Shown here: one piece after another, positions 32,120 to 43,005 of the stretch
Position numbering within the stretch: position 1 is the first letter of the stretch
Layout of the letters: each line of letters opens with the position of its first letter
Assembly (NCBI RefSeq): GCF_001638985.1
Contig: NW_017265138.1
Span: forward strand, 1,116,001-1,180,000
Direction of reading: 5' to 3'
Length of the DNA stretch: 64,000 nucleotides
Origin: Phycomyces blakesleeanus NRRL 1555(-)
Taxonomy: Eukaryota; Mucoromycota; Mucoromycetes; Mucorales; Phycomycetaceae
Notes under the pieces: generated by a model
Told to the model about the DNA's origin: nothing
Database searches by the model: none
Seen by the model: the letters and a program-made list of their open reading frames with translations, nothing else
Made by a program: the position numbers and the translations under genes

Positions 32120-33521
32120 AATTTAACTAAATTATTTTTTTGTTCTAATAAAGTTTATGTCTGTAAGATGATAGCTCCCCTTAGAATCTGAAGCTTCATT
32201 CTCTGCCTTTCTTTTTCTCTACTTAGTTGTTCTTGAGTTATTTTGGTAGGTACCATAAACCAACTTGTCAGCACTCTCACACCATCTAATTAGCTGGTTG
32301 AAATACACAGCTGAAGTAACTTCTTCAGAGAGTCCTTGAACATCTTTGTAATCAAAAACGATTTCTTTGTACTCAATCTCACACTATGCCAAAAAAAATA
32401 GGAGTTTTAGAGGTGGTTTCACAGGTGGTTCCGGAGGGGAAGCCAGGGTGCGTTTTGTGTCCTCCCCCCTTTTTTCCAACCCTGAGTTCATATGCATTTT
32501 AATACATCTCCGCTTACCGGTAGTTTTAATATTCTATTAATATATTGATAACCTTTTCTTTTGCTAATATTTGTCTTTCAATTGGACAAAACTTCTTTAA
32601 GTATAGTTGAAATATTATATACTATTGGTTACTACTAATTCATTATTCTTTTAATTTAGATTCTTTTAAATATTTCTTGCTTAATCATTGTTTTTATTGG
32701 ATAAGACATAATTGCACTGTAGTGTATTTTATAAAAATATATTTTTATTGGTTTCTCAAATGGATATATTTTTTATTTATTGTTTTTATTGGTTACTTCA
32801 CTATATAATTACATTTTATATATCACTTTTATTGGCTGTTATGATAGACATTACATTTTATACATCATTTTTATTGGTTATAAACAGTCAAATACATCAT
32901 ATACTTTCAATATTAACTATACTACTTTACACTGCAGTGGATAGTTACTTACAATTGCCTCCTTTGATGGCCTTTCCAGAGATGACTGACTCTTGCAATA
33001 GATGCCCAATTTTGATGGCATCTGGTGAAATCTATACCAACCCTCTTAAGCATGTTTGCATGTTTATTGCAAATCATTGTTCGATCACATGAAGATATGG
33101 ATCCCCAGCTAGGACGAGGGCCAAGAGCTCATACAGAAGGAAGGGTAGCTAACTCATTACATACAAGTTTCGTACAGGTCCTGAGTGTTGCTTTTTTGGA
33201 TGCTATAACCTTGATTCCAAGATGTTGACTCATCATTTAGTAAACATGTTCTAAAGGGACATTACAAATGTTGATCACAAGTTTGAAAATAAACCCACTT
33301 GAAGTCTATTGAAGTTAAAGTTAGTTTTCAGCAATACTGTTTTGAGTTGAACTTACATTAATAAACAAAAAGAGATTTTGCTTTGGAGATCCTTTGATCA
33401 TTATTTCATTTCCAAGGCTGTTAATATCCATCTTAATTTGTTCTTGATTGGCACATAAGACAGATAACTGGAGCTGAATAGCTAGGAGTAAAGATTTGAT
33501 GATGTTATCTGTGTCATTCAT
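32120..33521 (-). pseudogene. Degenerate minus-strand gene remnant, unassigned
   Basis: A first exon-like frame starts at 33521 (MNDTDNIIKSLLLAIQLQLS) with an amphipathic helix resembling exon 1 of the A genes, and ends at a GTAAGTTC donor near 33352. Further minus-strand open pieces follow: ALGPRPSWGSISSCDRTMIC near 33110 and SAVYFNQLIRWCESADKLVY near 32290. Stops intervene. It may be a diverged A-like or Myb-like gene, but the similarity is too weak to name. Confidence 0.3.
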
Positions 33522-33945
33522 ATTGCAAATATTGTTTACCTGAGAAAAAAGATGTTGTTGTGAAAATAAGGTATAAAGAAAAAAATTTTCAATTATCTAT
33601 TATTAGTTTCATAGCAATATAGATTGAATCTATTGGGTTGGTTTCAGTGAATATCAATTTTGCTTACCATGCTTACATGACAACATGATATATATGTTTT
33701 ACTTTTTTCTTCTGAGCTTATATTCAAGTTACTGCACCATTATTGTCTTCAAGTTAATCATTATAAAAGAGTTCAGACTTGAAAGTGAATATCTCTATTC
33801 TTACCCATACTTCAAAAGAATAAATTCAAATTAACAAAATGTCTACAATCACAAAGCTTTCCTACCATGAGTACAGTTTCCGCCACAAATGCTATACAAA
33901 CAAGAAGCTTGTAGCCAAGTGTGAAGTTCAGTGCCTGGAAAAAGT
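33522..33945. other. Spacer with a short truncated plus-strand frame
   Basis: ATG at 33840 opens a frame reading MSTITKLSYHEYSFRHKCYT that runs into the LTR remnant at 33946 and stops soon after. It may be the 5' end of a gene cut by retrotransposon insertion. No family was recognised. Confidence 0.3.
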
Positions 33946-34196
33946 TTATAAACACTGGGGATCAAGGAGAATACATAAAATTAAAGAGAGGATAAAAGAT
34001 ACTTTTTATTGATATGAATTGAATTGTCTTATATAGTTTTCTAAACTAATACTATGCATTATCTGAAGTAGTTATTATATTATATTTAAATAAAAGGAGA
34101 GTCATTATACTGCAGTTAATGCTTAGGAAGATGTTACTGCACATAAAGAGGTAATGCAGTTAACTATCTTCAGATTTTATGGATTTATCAAAATAA
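33946..34196 (-). repeat. Degenerate gypsy-family LTR abutting G2
   Basis: It shares blocks with the 362-bp LTR and still more with the solo LTR at 53824: CACTGGGGATCAAGGAGA, GAGAGGATAAAAGATAC, TTGATATGAATTGAATTG and CTTCAGATTTTATGGATT. It ends where the G2 LTR begins (ATAATGTC shared). Many former CG sites read TG or CA. Confidence 0.75.
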
Positions 34197-34558
34197 TGTC
34201 GTTCCTGATCTGGGATGGTCTTCCTTTTACTATAGCAAAGTCAAAAGGTCAAACCCACTGGGGATTGGAGAGTATATGTAAAATCGAAGAGAGGATAAAA
34301 GGTCCTTTTTATTGATAGGAATTGAATTGTCTTATATAGTTTTCTAAACTAATACTGCGCATTATCCGCAGTAAACTATTATACTCTATTTAATTACAAG
34401 AGAAGTCCTTTTACTGCGGTTGATGCTCAGAAGATGTTACTGTGGTTAATCTTTACAAGACATTACTGCGGTTCGTTATCTATGAGGTATCTTTGACATA
34501 CAGAACTGCTGCAGTCAATTATCCCGATTTCTCGGATTCATCAAAATAATGTCCGACA
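34197..34558 (-). repeat. 3' LTR of gypsy element G2
   Basis: 362 bp with TG...CA ends. The polypurine tract GAGAGGGGGTGA lies next to it at 34559-34570. It differs from the 5' LTR at GGGATTGGAG (against GGGATCGGAG) and CTGCAGTCAA (against CTGCGGTCAA). Confidence 0.95.
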
Positions 34559-37500
34559 TCACCCCCTCTCGAAACTGTTGATCGTCCTCGGTCAACTCTG
34601 GTAGACTCTATCATCGAGAACAGCAAGGTGGAAGAGGAATCTATGGCCAGATCACGTTGCATATTGTTACGAGCAGCGGTCGGGTGATACCAGGTGCAGT
34701 CGAAATCGTCGGATTTGGCTATTTTGAGGCGGTCAGCATGAACCCAAGAAGTATAAGGGACACCTTCCATTGTTGTGAGCTTGTATATATTCTTATCGAA
34801 ATTTTTATCTACTACAATATATGGGCCCATCCAGTTATATTCTAGTCCAAATTTGTTTTCATGCCGCAACAACAAATGTTCACCGATTGCGAACTGATGA
34901 GGTTTCATGATCGAATCCCATCGTTCCTTGTCTTGTTGGCTGTTGGCGGTTACTCGAGCGTCAGCATTTTTGCGAGCCTGTTGGAGATTACGAAGAAAAG
35001 GGATAGCGCCATCGGATACGAGGGTCGGGTCGTCAGGGATAGATGTATCCATAAATGGACGTAGGGGATCGCCAGGAATATGAGGTTCGCGGCCATAAGT
35101 CAAGAAAAATGGACTGAACCCAGTTGTACGATGCTTTCTGATTCGGCAAGCCCAAAGTGCTGTTTCCAGATATTCGTCCCACCGGTGAATGGCACCATGT
35201 ACATATTTACATAACATCTGTTTAAGAACACTATTTAACCTTTCACATTTTCCATTAGTACGTGGGTGAAATGCTGAGGTTAATTTATGATGGAGCTTAA
35301 TTTTCTTAATGTAAAAGCTCAAAATATGTGACATAAAGTTTGCACCACGATCTGTCAGAATTTCGTCTGGGCAACCAAAACGCATGACTATTTCTTCGTA
35401 CAAAAAGTTGGCGATGGCTTCGCCCGTAGCAGCAGGAACAGCACGTGCAATTGGCCAATTCGTAGCGTAGTCGACGGCAACCAAAATCCATCGATTTCCG
35501 TTGATTGTAGTGGGAAGTTCTCTAATGAAGTCGAGATGCCAACGAGAGAAAGCAGGGGGGATATCCAATGGTTCCAAAGGGGCATGGTGTATGTTGCGTT
35601 CTGCGTTTGAGGCCAATTGACATTGATGACATTTCGATAACCATTCTTGAATTTGACTTCTCATGGCTGGCCACCACCAACGCTTCTTCATTAAATCATA
35701 CACTGTTGTTTCTCCAGCATGTCCGAAACCATTGTGGAAATTATTTACTAAGTCTGCACGCTTGGCAAACAGTGCAAAACGAATTTCTTGTACCGTGTCA
35801 CCTATTTTAACGAGACGGAAAACCTTTTGGTCGTGGACCACAAACTTATTGCGTTGCCGATGGAGTAATTCTTTTATGTCTTCTGGCCATTCATCTTTTT
35901 TTCGTGCATAAAATTTTGGCCAGTCGGACGTTTGTGAGTCTGGTATGGTGTACAGGTATTCTGGTTCCATTGATTTAATTAATGTTGCATCGTATTCTGG
36001 GCCATCGAGACGAGAGAGCACATCAGGGACACCATTGTCTTTGCCCGGTTTGTATTGAATTATCGGGTCGTACAGCTCGAATTCAGAAATCCACCTTATC
36101 AGGCGAGGCGTGGGCTTAACCTGACTGCGAAAATACTTGAGTGGTAAGTGATCGGTGAATACAGTGAACGGTTTTCCTTCGATCATGCAGCGCCAAGTAC
36201 GCAAGGCATGTAGAATACCGAGTAACTCGCGCTCTTGAGCAGGATACGATCTTTCGGCAGGGGAGAGTTTTTTCGATTCGAACGCTAATGGTTTCCAACT
36301 TCCGTTTTCGTCTTCTTGCATTAATACGGCACCAACACCAAAATCTGAAGCATCTGTTTCAATGCGGAATGGTTTATCCATGTCTGGGGCAAGTAATACA
36401 GGTGCAGTACTCATTTTCTCTTTTAGTAAATCGAAACTTTCCTGGCATGTCTCCGTCCAAACGATAGGCCGTCGTTTTGGTCCTGTCCCTTTAGTTAAGT
36501 CTGTTAAGGGCGCAGCGATTCCAGCAAACCCAGGGATGAAGCGGCGGTAGTGCTGTGCAAGGCCAATAAATTGTCTAACTTCTTGTACATTTGTTGGCGG
36601 TGTCCATTCTTTTATAGTCTTTACTTTGTCTGGCGATGGTAAGATGCCTTGCGCAGATACGTTGAATCCAAGGAAAGTTAGTTTGTTTTTGTTAAATTCG
36701 CATTTTTTAAGGTTGGCAATTAATTTCGCTTCACGTAGTCGGTTTAACACATGTCGTACATGTTCTTCGTGTTCTTCTGGTGTCGTGCTAAAGATTAGGA
36801 TATCATCCAAATAGACTAAGGCAAACTTATCCAAACAATCTCCAAGAACTTTGTTCATAAGATGCTGAAACGTCGGTGGGGCATTGGTGAGACCAAAGGG
36901 AAGAACCAGAAACTCGTATTGGCCATATCGGGTGTTAAAGGCGGTTTTTGGCACATCTGAGTCTTGAATTCTCACTTGATGGTAACCGCTTTTGAGGTCC
37001 AAACTGGTGAAATGGTTTGCTCCACGAAGGCGTTCCAAACACTCATCGATGCGTGGCAATGGATGGTTATTGCGGATAGTAACTTTGTTCAGGGCTCTGT
37101 AATCAACACACATGCGCATCTCACCATTTTTCTTTTTAACAAATAAAATTGGAGCACCCCATGGCGAAGAACTCGGACGAATTAAGCCGAGGTCTAGAAG
37201 TTCCTTTAGTTGTTGCTGTAATTCGTCGAGTTCTCGAGGGCTCATTTTGAATGGCGGTTTATTGACAGGGTAGGCATCTCCAGTGTTTATAACGTGTTGG
37301 ACATCACGGTTCGGCGGTAATCCAGGTAAACCGTCTTGGAAAACGTCCTCGAATTCTTTTACTAATTTCATCCAGTGTTCATCATTATGTATTTCTTTTT
37401 CTGTCTTAATGTGCAACAAAAAGCATTCGGCCTCCTCTCTCCTAGAGAGTTTCTCAATTTGTTTTGCAGATATCAGATAGTTTAGGTGAGGTTTAGTAGG

Positions 37501-38067
37501 ACGGGGCCCATGAGGACGCAAAATAAATTCTTGTTCATCACGATGTAAAGACCAGCTATCGACATGCCAATCTGGGACGGGTTTAGCCATTTGCAACCAA
37601 GTGCGGCCAAGAATCAAGTCGAATTTAGTGGGAAATACAAAAGCATCGATGGTGTCAGTGTATCCATTTAAAGAGAGGTTTAATGTTGCCTTCTGATGGA
37701 TCTTAATGCTGTGTCCTCCTGCAGTTTCGACTGATCGTCCGGGTATATCCAAAATGTGTGTGGCCAAATGGGCGATCTGGGGTGATACATAGTTTGCACT
37801 AGCACCACTATCAATTAACACCAGGATTTGTTGTCCGTCAAGTATAGCGGCGTATAAGGGCAAGTCTGTGTCCACGGCAGCATGGAGATCTTCTAAGAAA
37901 TGTTGGTCAGCAGTGAGACAAGGGTCACAATTTTCTTCAGACATAGTCTCAGGCTCTTCATTGGTAACATTTGTATACTGTTCAGACACGTCTTTATTAA
38001 TTTCTGGTTCGCTAGTTTCGCTAATATTATTAGCCTGTGGGGAGGATTTTTCTTCCATTGAACACAA
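34519..38067 (-). CDS. pol: Ty3/gypsy Pol polyprotein (PR-RT-RNaseH-IN)
   Basis: 1182 residues counted from the first in-frame codon after gag (a TTG; synthesis is expected by frameshift from gag, not from this codon). Domains: aspartic protease with DSGA at residues 86-89; reverse transcriptase with YLDD at 419-422; RNase H with TDAS at 571-574; integrase zinc finger H778, H783, C813, C816; integrase catalytic D846, D906 and E942 (35 residues between the last two). A GPY-type module (NWMGPY) follows and no chromodomain is seen. The frame is fully open. Compared with G1 it carries Arg to Cys, His or Gln, Gly to Ser or Arg, and Pro to Leu changes, so activity may be reduced. Confidence 0.96.
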   Translation of the reverse strand: MCSMEEKSSPQANNISETSEPEINKDVSEQYTNVTNEEPETMSEENCDPCLTADQHFLEDLHAAVDTDLPLYAAILDGQQILVLIDSGASANYVSPQIAHLATHILDIPGRSVETAGGHSIKIHQKATLNLSLNGYTDTIDAFVFPTKFDLILGRTWLQMAKPVPDWHVDSWSLHRDEQEFILRPHGPRPTKPHLNYLISAKQIEKLSRREEAECFLLHIKTEKEIHNDEHWMKLVKEFEDVFQDGLPGLPPNRDVQHVINTGDAYPVNKPPFKMSPRELDELQQQLKELLDLGLIRPSSSPWGAPILFVKKKNGEMRMCVDYRALNKVTIRNNHPLPRIDECLERLRGANHFTSLDLKSGYHQVRIQDSDVPKTAFNTRYGQYEFLVLPFGLTNAPPTFQHLMNKVLGDCLDKFALVYLDDILIFSTTPEEHEEHVRHVLNRLREAKLIANLKKCEFNKNKLTFLGFNVSAQGILPSPDKVKTIKEWTPPTNVQEVRQFIGLAQHYRRFIPGFAGIAAPLTDLTKGTGPKRRPIVWTETCQESFDLLKEKMSTAPVLLAPDMDKPFRIETDASDFGVGAVLMQEDENGSWKPLAFESKKLSPAERSYPAQERELLGILHALRTWRCMIEGKPFTVFTDHLPLKYFRSQVKPTPRLIRWISEFELYDPIIQYKPGKDNGVPDVLSRLDGPEYDATLIKSMEPEYLYTIPDSQTSDWPKFYARKKDEWPEDIKELLHRQRNKFVVHDQKVFRLVKIGDTVQEIRFALFAKRADLVNNFHNGFGHAGETTVYDLMKKRWWWPAMRSQIQEWLSKCHQCQLASNAERNIHHAPLEPLDIPPAFSRWHLDFIRELPTTINGNRWILVAVDYATNWPIARAVPAATGEAIANFLYEEIVMRFGCPDEILTDRGANFMSHILSFYIKKIKLHHKLTSAFHPRTNGKCERLNSVLKQMLCKYVHGAIHRWDEYLETALWACRIRKHRTTGFSPFFLTYGREPHIPGDPLRPFMDTSIPDDPTLVSDGAIPFLRNLQQARKNADARVTANSQQDKERWDSIMKPHQFAIGEHLLLRHENKFGLEYNWMGPYIVVDKNFDKNIYKLTTMEGVPYTSWVHADRLKIAKSDDFDCTWYHPTAARNNMQRDLAIDSSSTLLFSMIESTRVDRGRSTVSRGGDVGHYFDESEKSG

Positions 38068-38078
38068 CCGACCTCCCG

Positions 38079-39200
38079 TTACGGTTGTGTTTCGCGAAAA
38101 CCCTGCTTCTTGCTACGTGCCTCATCTAACTGTCTAATCGCTGCTAATCGATCCCTACAGTTCCTCTTGAAGTGACCAACTTCGCCGCACCAATGGCAAG
38201 TAGCCACATTACGTTTCTGAGGGGGGCGAGATCGGTAGTTATTACGGCGACCTTGAATCGCATCCAGGTCCATGGGCTCGGGACCACTGTACTGCTGTTG
38301 GTACGGCTGTTGGTACGTCTGTTGGTACGGTTGGGGGACGGGTGCGTAGTTGTTCTGTTGCCCCAAGTGGAGGCCACTGGCATATGCCAAAGCGATGTTG
38401 CAGGCATCGTCAACGTCGACAGGTCGGGCGGCAAGAACATTTCCTCGTATGGTGGGGTGAAGTCCGCGGACAAACTTGTCGAGGGCTTCTTCATCGTTCA
38501 TTCCAGGCAACTCCAACTGGATGTCGTGGAACGCGTCGATGTACTCTGCGACCGTTCCTGTTTGGTATAGTCGAGCAAGGCGGTCCCTGGACGTCTGTAG
38601 TGAGTAGACTGGACGAAATTCTCCCGACAGAGCCATCTTGAACTCATCCCAGGTTGTTGGATGTTTGTCCTTTACTTCCATGCGTCTCCACCATGTGTCT
38701 GCTCTGTCACGCAACAGATTCACTGCAAATTCACAGGCTTTTGTTGCGGAAAAATTGTAGTATCTGGTGTAACGTTCGACTGCGCGCAGCCAACCATCCA
38801 CTACTGTGGCAGAACGTTCTCCATGGAAGCAATCAGGTTGCTTGATTCGTTCAGCACGGGCCTCCTGCTGCACCGTGATTGCTTTCATTGCTTCGGCGAC
38901 GGCAGCAGCAATTGCTTCGGCTGTTAGAGTGGCGGTTTGGGGGGCCATTGTTTCTTCTTGTTCTTGTTTGTTCTTTCCTGTTAAGGTTGCGGCTAGTTTT
39001 GTGGCTAGTTCGGTCCACTTCTGTTCTCGGGCAGGGGTCTTCTTAATACGCTGTTCTTCAGGGATATGAGGAACACGCCGATTCTTCTTGTAGTCGTTTA
39101 CTAATTCGCTGGGTAACAAGTCCTGGACTCGTTCTTCAATCTCGAATTGGCTAAGGGTCTTCTTATCAAATATGTCTTGGTGTCTTTCAACCGGATTCAT
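38079..39200 (-). CDS. gag: Ty3/gypsy Gag
   Basis: The frame is open from 39239, but the first ATG is at 39200 (MNPVERHQDIFD), giving 373 residues. A central retrotransposon gag (capsid) domain includes FHGERSATVVDGWLRAVERY, ADTWWRRM and RLYQTGTVAEYIDAF. A Gln/Tyr/Pro-rich linker with YQQ repeats follows. The C-terminus has a CCHC zinc knuckle CHWCGEVGHFKRNC (CX2CX4HX4C) for RNA packaging. It ends at TAA 38081-38079. Pol lies in the -1 frame, with a short overlap containing a slippery heptamer. Confidence 0.95.
   Translation of the reverse strand: MNPVERHQDIFDKKTLSQFEIEERVQDLLPSELVNDYKKNRRVPHIPEEQRIKKTPAREQKWTELATKLAATLTGKNKQEQEETMAPQTATLTAEAIAAAVAEAMKAITVQQEARAERIKQPDCFHGERSATVVDGWLRAVERYTRYYNFSATKACEFAVNLLRDRADTWWRRMEVKDKHPTTWDEFKMALSGEFRPVYSLQTSRDRLARLYQTGTVAEYIDAFHDIQLELPGMNDEEALDKFVRGLHPTIRGNVLAARPVDVDDACNIALAYASGLHLGQQNNYAPVPQPYQQTYQQPYQQQYSGPEPMDLDAIQGRRNNYRSRPPQKRNVATCHWCGEVGHFKRNCRDRLAAIRQLDEARSKKQGFRETQP
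38097..38103 (-). promoter_or_regulatory. Probable -1 frameshift slippery site, gag to pol
   Basis: On the minus strand the gag codons CAG GGT TTT contain G GGT TTT, which fits the X XXY YYZ rule for -1 slippage. It lies in the short window between a TAG that closes the pol frame upstream and the gag stop codon. No downstream structure was evaluated. Confidence 0.6.
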
Positions 39201-39225
39201 CAAAGGTCTTGTTAGAGGAAAAATA

Positions 39226-39238
39226 GCTTCAGCTACCA
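39226..39238 (-). promoter_or_regulatory. Primer binding site of G2
   Basis: The minus strand reads TGGTAGCTGAAGC two bases inside the 5' LTR. The TGGTAGC start would pair with a tRNA 3' end ...GCTACCA, as in initiator-Met-like primers. The primer identity is an inference. Confidence 0.55.
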
Positions 39239-39240
39239 AT

Positions 39241-39602
39241 TGTCGTTCCTGATCTGGGATGGTCTTCCTTTTACTATAGCAAAGTCAAAAGGTCAAACCC
39301 ACTGGGGATCGGAGAGTATATGTAAAATCGAAGAGAGGATAAAAGGTCCTTTTTATTGATAGGAATTGAATTGTCTTATATAGTTTTCTAAACTAATACT
39401 GCGCATTATCCGCAGTAAACTATTATACTCTATTTAATTACAAGAGAAGTCCTTTTACTGCGGTTGATGCTCAGAAGATGTTACTGTGGTTAATCTTTAC
39501 AAGACATTACTGCGGTTCGTTATCTATGAGGTATCTTTGACATACAGAACTGCTGCGGTCAATTATCCCGATTTCTCGGATTCATCAAAATAATGTCCGA
39601 CA
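39241..39602 (-). repeat. 5' LTR of gypsy element G2
   Basis: 362 bp with TGTCGGACATT...GGAACGACA ends on the minus strand. Contains GATAGTATAATAGTTTAC-like AT tracts and several GCGG/CCGC blocks. Confidence 0.95.
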
Positions 39603-39980
39603 GGTGAACAAAATCGGTAGTTATAAGCAACCAGTAAGAGTTGACTTTTTAGGATAAAAGATCTTGACTTTACCGATTAGTCTTTCACATATGTTTTAGA
39701 TGTTTAAGATGGTGAATATACTTGTAGAAGATATTACTGAACAACAAGCATCTAAGACATATTATCGTAGCTATTCTTTTAGCCAGAAATCAATTATCAT
39801 TTTGTATAAATAATCAAGAAATACATTTAATAAAAAGCATCTTTATTCTTATCTAAAAACTATTCATAAACTTGATGATCCCCAGTGGTATTGATTTTGC
39901 GACTTAGTTACAAGTGCCAGAAAAGAAATACCAGATCGAAACTTGACAGGAAGAACAATCCAGAACGAAAACGACACAAG
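39603..39980 (+). repeat. Degenerate gypsy-family LTR, 3' of tRNA-Glu
   Basis: On the plus strand it has TTGATGATCCCCAGTGGTAT, TTTTGCGACTTAGTT, GGAAGAACAATCCAGAACG and AACGACA at its end. These are equivalent in order to blocks of the LTR at 53824-54135. The end lies about 65 bp from the tRNA-Glu 3' end. Confidence 0.6.
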
Positions 39981-40044
39981 AACAACCCCAATTGAAAATG
40001 GCAAAAGTAAAAACAAAATTTCCATATGTGGACAATGCTATCTT

Positions 40045-40116
40045 TTCCCCAACGGGGAATTGAACCCCGGCCACGACGGTGAGAGCGTCGGATCCTAGCC
40101 ACTAGACCATTGAGGA
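40045..40116 (-). tRNA. tRNA-Glu (CTC)
   Basis: A full cloverleaf fits on the minus strand: acceptor TCCTCAA with TTGGGGA, D arm GGTC...GGAT region, anticodon stem CGACG/CGTCG with loop containing CTC, and T arm GGGG/CCCC with TTCAATT. 72 bases, no intron. Confidence 0.93.
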
Positions 40117-40350
40117 CTGTTATTATTAACATGGGGTTTTGTAAAAATAAAGAGTGTGTAACAAAATTTTGGTTGTCCTGCAGTGCAGTGATGATGTAGA
40201 ATTCTGTAATTCTAGAAAATTATATTATATTATTATTATTTTTTTGATTTTCCAATGGTAGCCGAGACTGAATAGAAAGCAATTTTTCTATTTATAGAGC
40301 AAAACACTAATAGGTACAACGAAAAAGTATCATCCTGTCAACAATAACTT

Positions 40351-42093
40351 GGAGTCCATCCAAATACGAAGTCCTCAATGCCCCTCCCAATTCTTCTTTT
40401 TCTTTATATAGAAATACTCTTCCTACTTGCACTTCCTTTAAATATTTAGAATATCCTTTCACTAGTCAAAGGATAAATCAAGCCGACATGCTCCTCAAGT
40501 CACAAGCAAAAAGCTTGTGCAGCAATACATAAGCTTAGTAGCTTGGATATATACATGAATAGTTTTGGTCTCCCTGCAGCTCTCAGAGCTTATCTCATTT
40601 TTATCTGCCTAATTTTTGAGTACGGCTTAGCCATTGTTTCTGCTAGCCAAAGTTGCATTCAGATCCTACAGAAGGCCCAAAATATGTGTCTCCAGATATA
40701 TATTTGATGGCCCAATACAATAATAGGAGTTGTTCATATTGCTACATTAGCTGCTTTACCCAACCTATTCACCCATTCCTGTGCTCTTCAAGCCAGATTT
40801 CTTTGTCGTGCTGAAACACTACCCTCAGACTCTCTGATCAAAGCTCTTACTATGCAGCTGGACTTTTCCAAAGAAAAAATGACATAGGGTGAGCTTTGTC
40901 ATAGTGTACTCTGGAAAAAGACCCAAATGCTGAAAGAACATGAACCTTGGTTGAAGGACCCATTAAAAGAAGCTTATGTTCTACTGTGCCAAAAAGAAAT
41001 CGACATGCAACTTGTGAGTGTTAACTGTCCGGTAACCATTGCTAGAGACTTGTGCAAACCTGTCTGGGATTCAGTCTTACTACTGCCCTGCACTCATTCA
41101 GAACGATGCTGCCTGATCAAATAGCAAATTGCTTGGCTACCACCTACACCATCAGTTGAGTACCAATGTGGCATTATCAAGAGTAACCACAACTATATGC
41201 TCCTATGCCCAGCTACAATCGCTCTCGTCCAAAAACTCTGGTCTTTGATAGACTCTGCTCCTCTCTCAGAGGTTCATCTCATTAACTATGCTCTCAACTG
41301 TCTCCCCAGGTCTTTCAAATCGCCTGGTACATAGTGCAATTGGTGGCTGTGCTTGCTTGCCTTACTATGTGCTGTTGATCAAACAATCTCATCCTACAAA
41401 CTACCAGAAGAAAAAGCTCATGGTCAAATCCTCATTGACCTTGCAGCAAAATTCTATGCCACAAAACCAATCCGCTCCCACCACATCCCGCCACCTACCC
41501 AAGAACCTGTTCTTGGTGATCTGTTCTCCCATCTTCTCTCTAAAATTTTCATCATTCCTCATCAACCCCCTCCATCTGTGCCCACCCAAAATTGTGCCTA
41601 GAAAGACTGACTTGGTCTAGTATTATTGTGTATTCTGGATCCATAAATGGATTGTCTGAGCTTCTAAAAGGAATCCCTCTTTGGAGTTCTTATCTCTGCT
41701 GAAATCTGTTCCCAATTCTGATGCCGTCAGTATCTAGTTACTTATTCTCAATTCTTTCATGTCATTTATTTTTCTTATATATTTATTTCACCTGTATTTT
41801 TACCAGCTGTATTATCTATTTTAGTCTTAGTCTTTCTAAAAGCCGTTTTCCCTCACAGGGGTTTTTTTATGTACTCTCTTTACTGTTTTTGCTGACTATT
41901 CATCCTCGTTTCTATCATGTATGTTCTATACTTTTTCTTTATTTATCCTTCACTTTTTACATATTTTTTTATTTCCCCTCATATTTAGGAGATTACTTTT
42001 ATTATTTTCATTTATTCTTCAGCTCTTATTGGGTAGCCAATATGCTAAAATGCACAAGGCCTAGAAAAACCCACAATAAAATATTTTCACCCA
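40351..42093 (+). mobile_element. 5'-truncated LINE (non-LTR retrotransposon)
   Basis: The insert is flanked by a 13-bp near-perfect duplication, TCAACAATAACTT (40338-40350) and TCAATAATAACTT (42094-42106). The coding part (about 40556-41600) resembles the C-terminal region after the RT domain of fungal LINE ORF2: LRAYLIFICLIFEYGLAI, then QKAQNMCLQI, then LPNLFTHSCALQARFL. Frameshifts and stops are present. The 3' part is T-rich non-coding and ends with an AATAAAA-containing tail. The 5' end (RT, endonuclease) is missing, as expected from incomplete reverse transcription. Confidence 0.75.
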
Positions 42094-42462
42094 TCAATAA
42101 TAACTTCAGGCAACCACACATTATATCTTATTTTCTCACTATATTTAACTGGGCAAATCAACTTGGAATTAATATTATTTTTATTATATATTCTTACAAG
42201 CATAATTATCTTCATAATTATGACTTAATAATTATTTTATTTTATTTTATTTGTACTTAATGATAGTAAAGAACAAATCACATTTAATAGATTGTCGATT
42301 ATACAACTTTTTTTTTTAATTATTCAACAAGTCAATTGCAAAACTATAAATATTGCAATACTTGCATTTAATAAACATTGATTTTTCTTCGTCTTATTTT
42401 CTGACAACAAGTTCTCTTAATATTTAATGCTGTTGATATTTTACTTGTTTGATTATCCGAGT

Positions 42463-43005
42463 TGTGGTGATCCAGATACTCGGATGTTGGATTTATCACA
42501 TATAAGAACATATTCATATTGGGATAGCGTAGTAGCTATCATCTTGTCAGTATAAAATATATATAAACGATTAAGTAATCAGCCCAATAATTATTACAGT
42601 TAGTACTGTAGATAATATCTTAAAGATTGTTAAGATAATTATATCATACTGCCGGGTAAACTGTGTCAGATCGATATGGAGCTAATTTAGTAGGAAGTCC
42701 TAAAGCTCTAGTATAAAAGAGAAAAGAATAGCTAAGAGCTAAAGAAGTACGATTTATGACTTGATGTCATAATTGTAACACCGACACTAGTTAAGCAGTA
42801 AATACACTCTAATAACCAAATATAGTAAAGGAAGAAAGCCTTAAGAAACTAAGACGTAATGACAAGAGCAGATTGTGTTTTCTTATAAAAAGGGACACTT
42901 TTTATTTATGAATAAAGACAACTTATATACAGTCTCAAAGTATTTCTATACGTCTCTATTATCAAATATTTTATTTTTCTATTGTTTCGTACCTGAAATA
43001 CCACA
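42463..43005 (+). mobile_element. Solo LTR, 543-bp family, copy 2
   Basis: Exactly as long as copy 1 (543 bp) with the same ends, flanked by the perfect 5-bp duplication CGAGT (42458-42462 and 43006-43010). It differs from copy 1 at only a few sites (e.g. GATACTC for GACACTC, CACCGAC for CACCAAC). Confidence 0.93.

Larger units (their letters stand above)
34197..39602 (-). mobile_element. Ty3/gypsy element G2, complete
   Basis: 5406 bp, with two 362-bp LTRs differing at only about two positions, both CG to TG/CA type. Order on the minus strand: 5' LTR, primer binding site, gag, pol in the -1 frame, polypurine tract, 3' LTR. No target duplication is evident, since the left border abuts an older LTR and the right border another LTR remnant. 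That could reflect insertion into, or recombination with, related LTRs. Confidence 0.95.

Noticed and set aside
41721..42260. 179-codon hydrophobic frame
   Set aside because: It crosses from the T-rich LINE 3' region into the tRNA-linked repeat over the insertion border, so it cannot be an ancestral gene.
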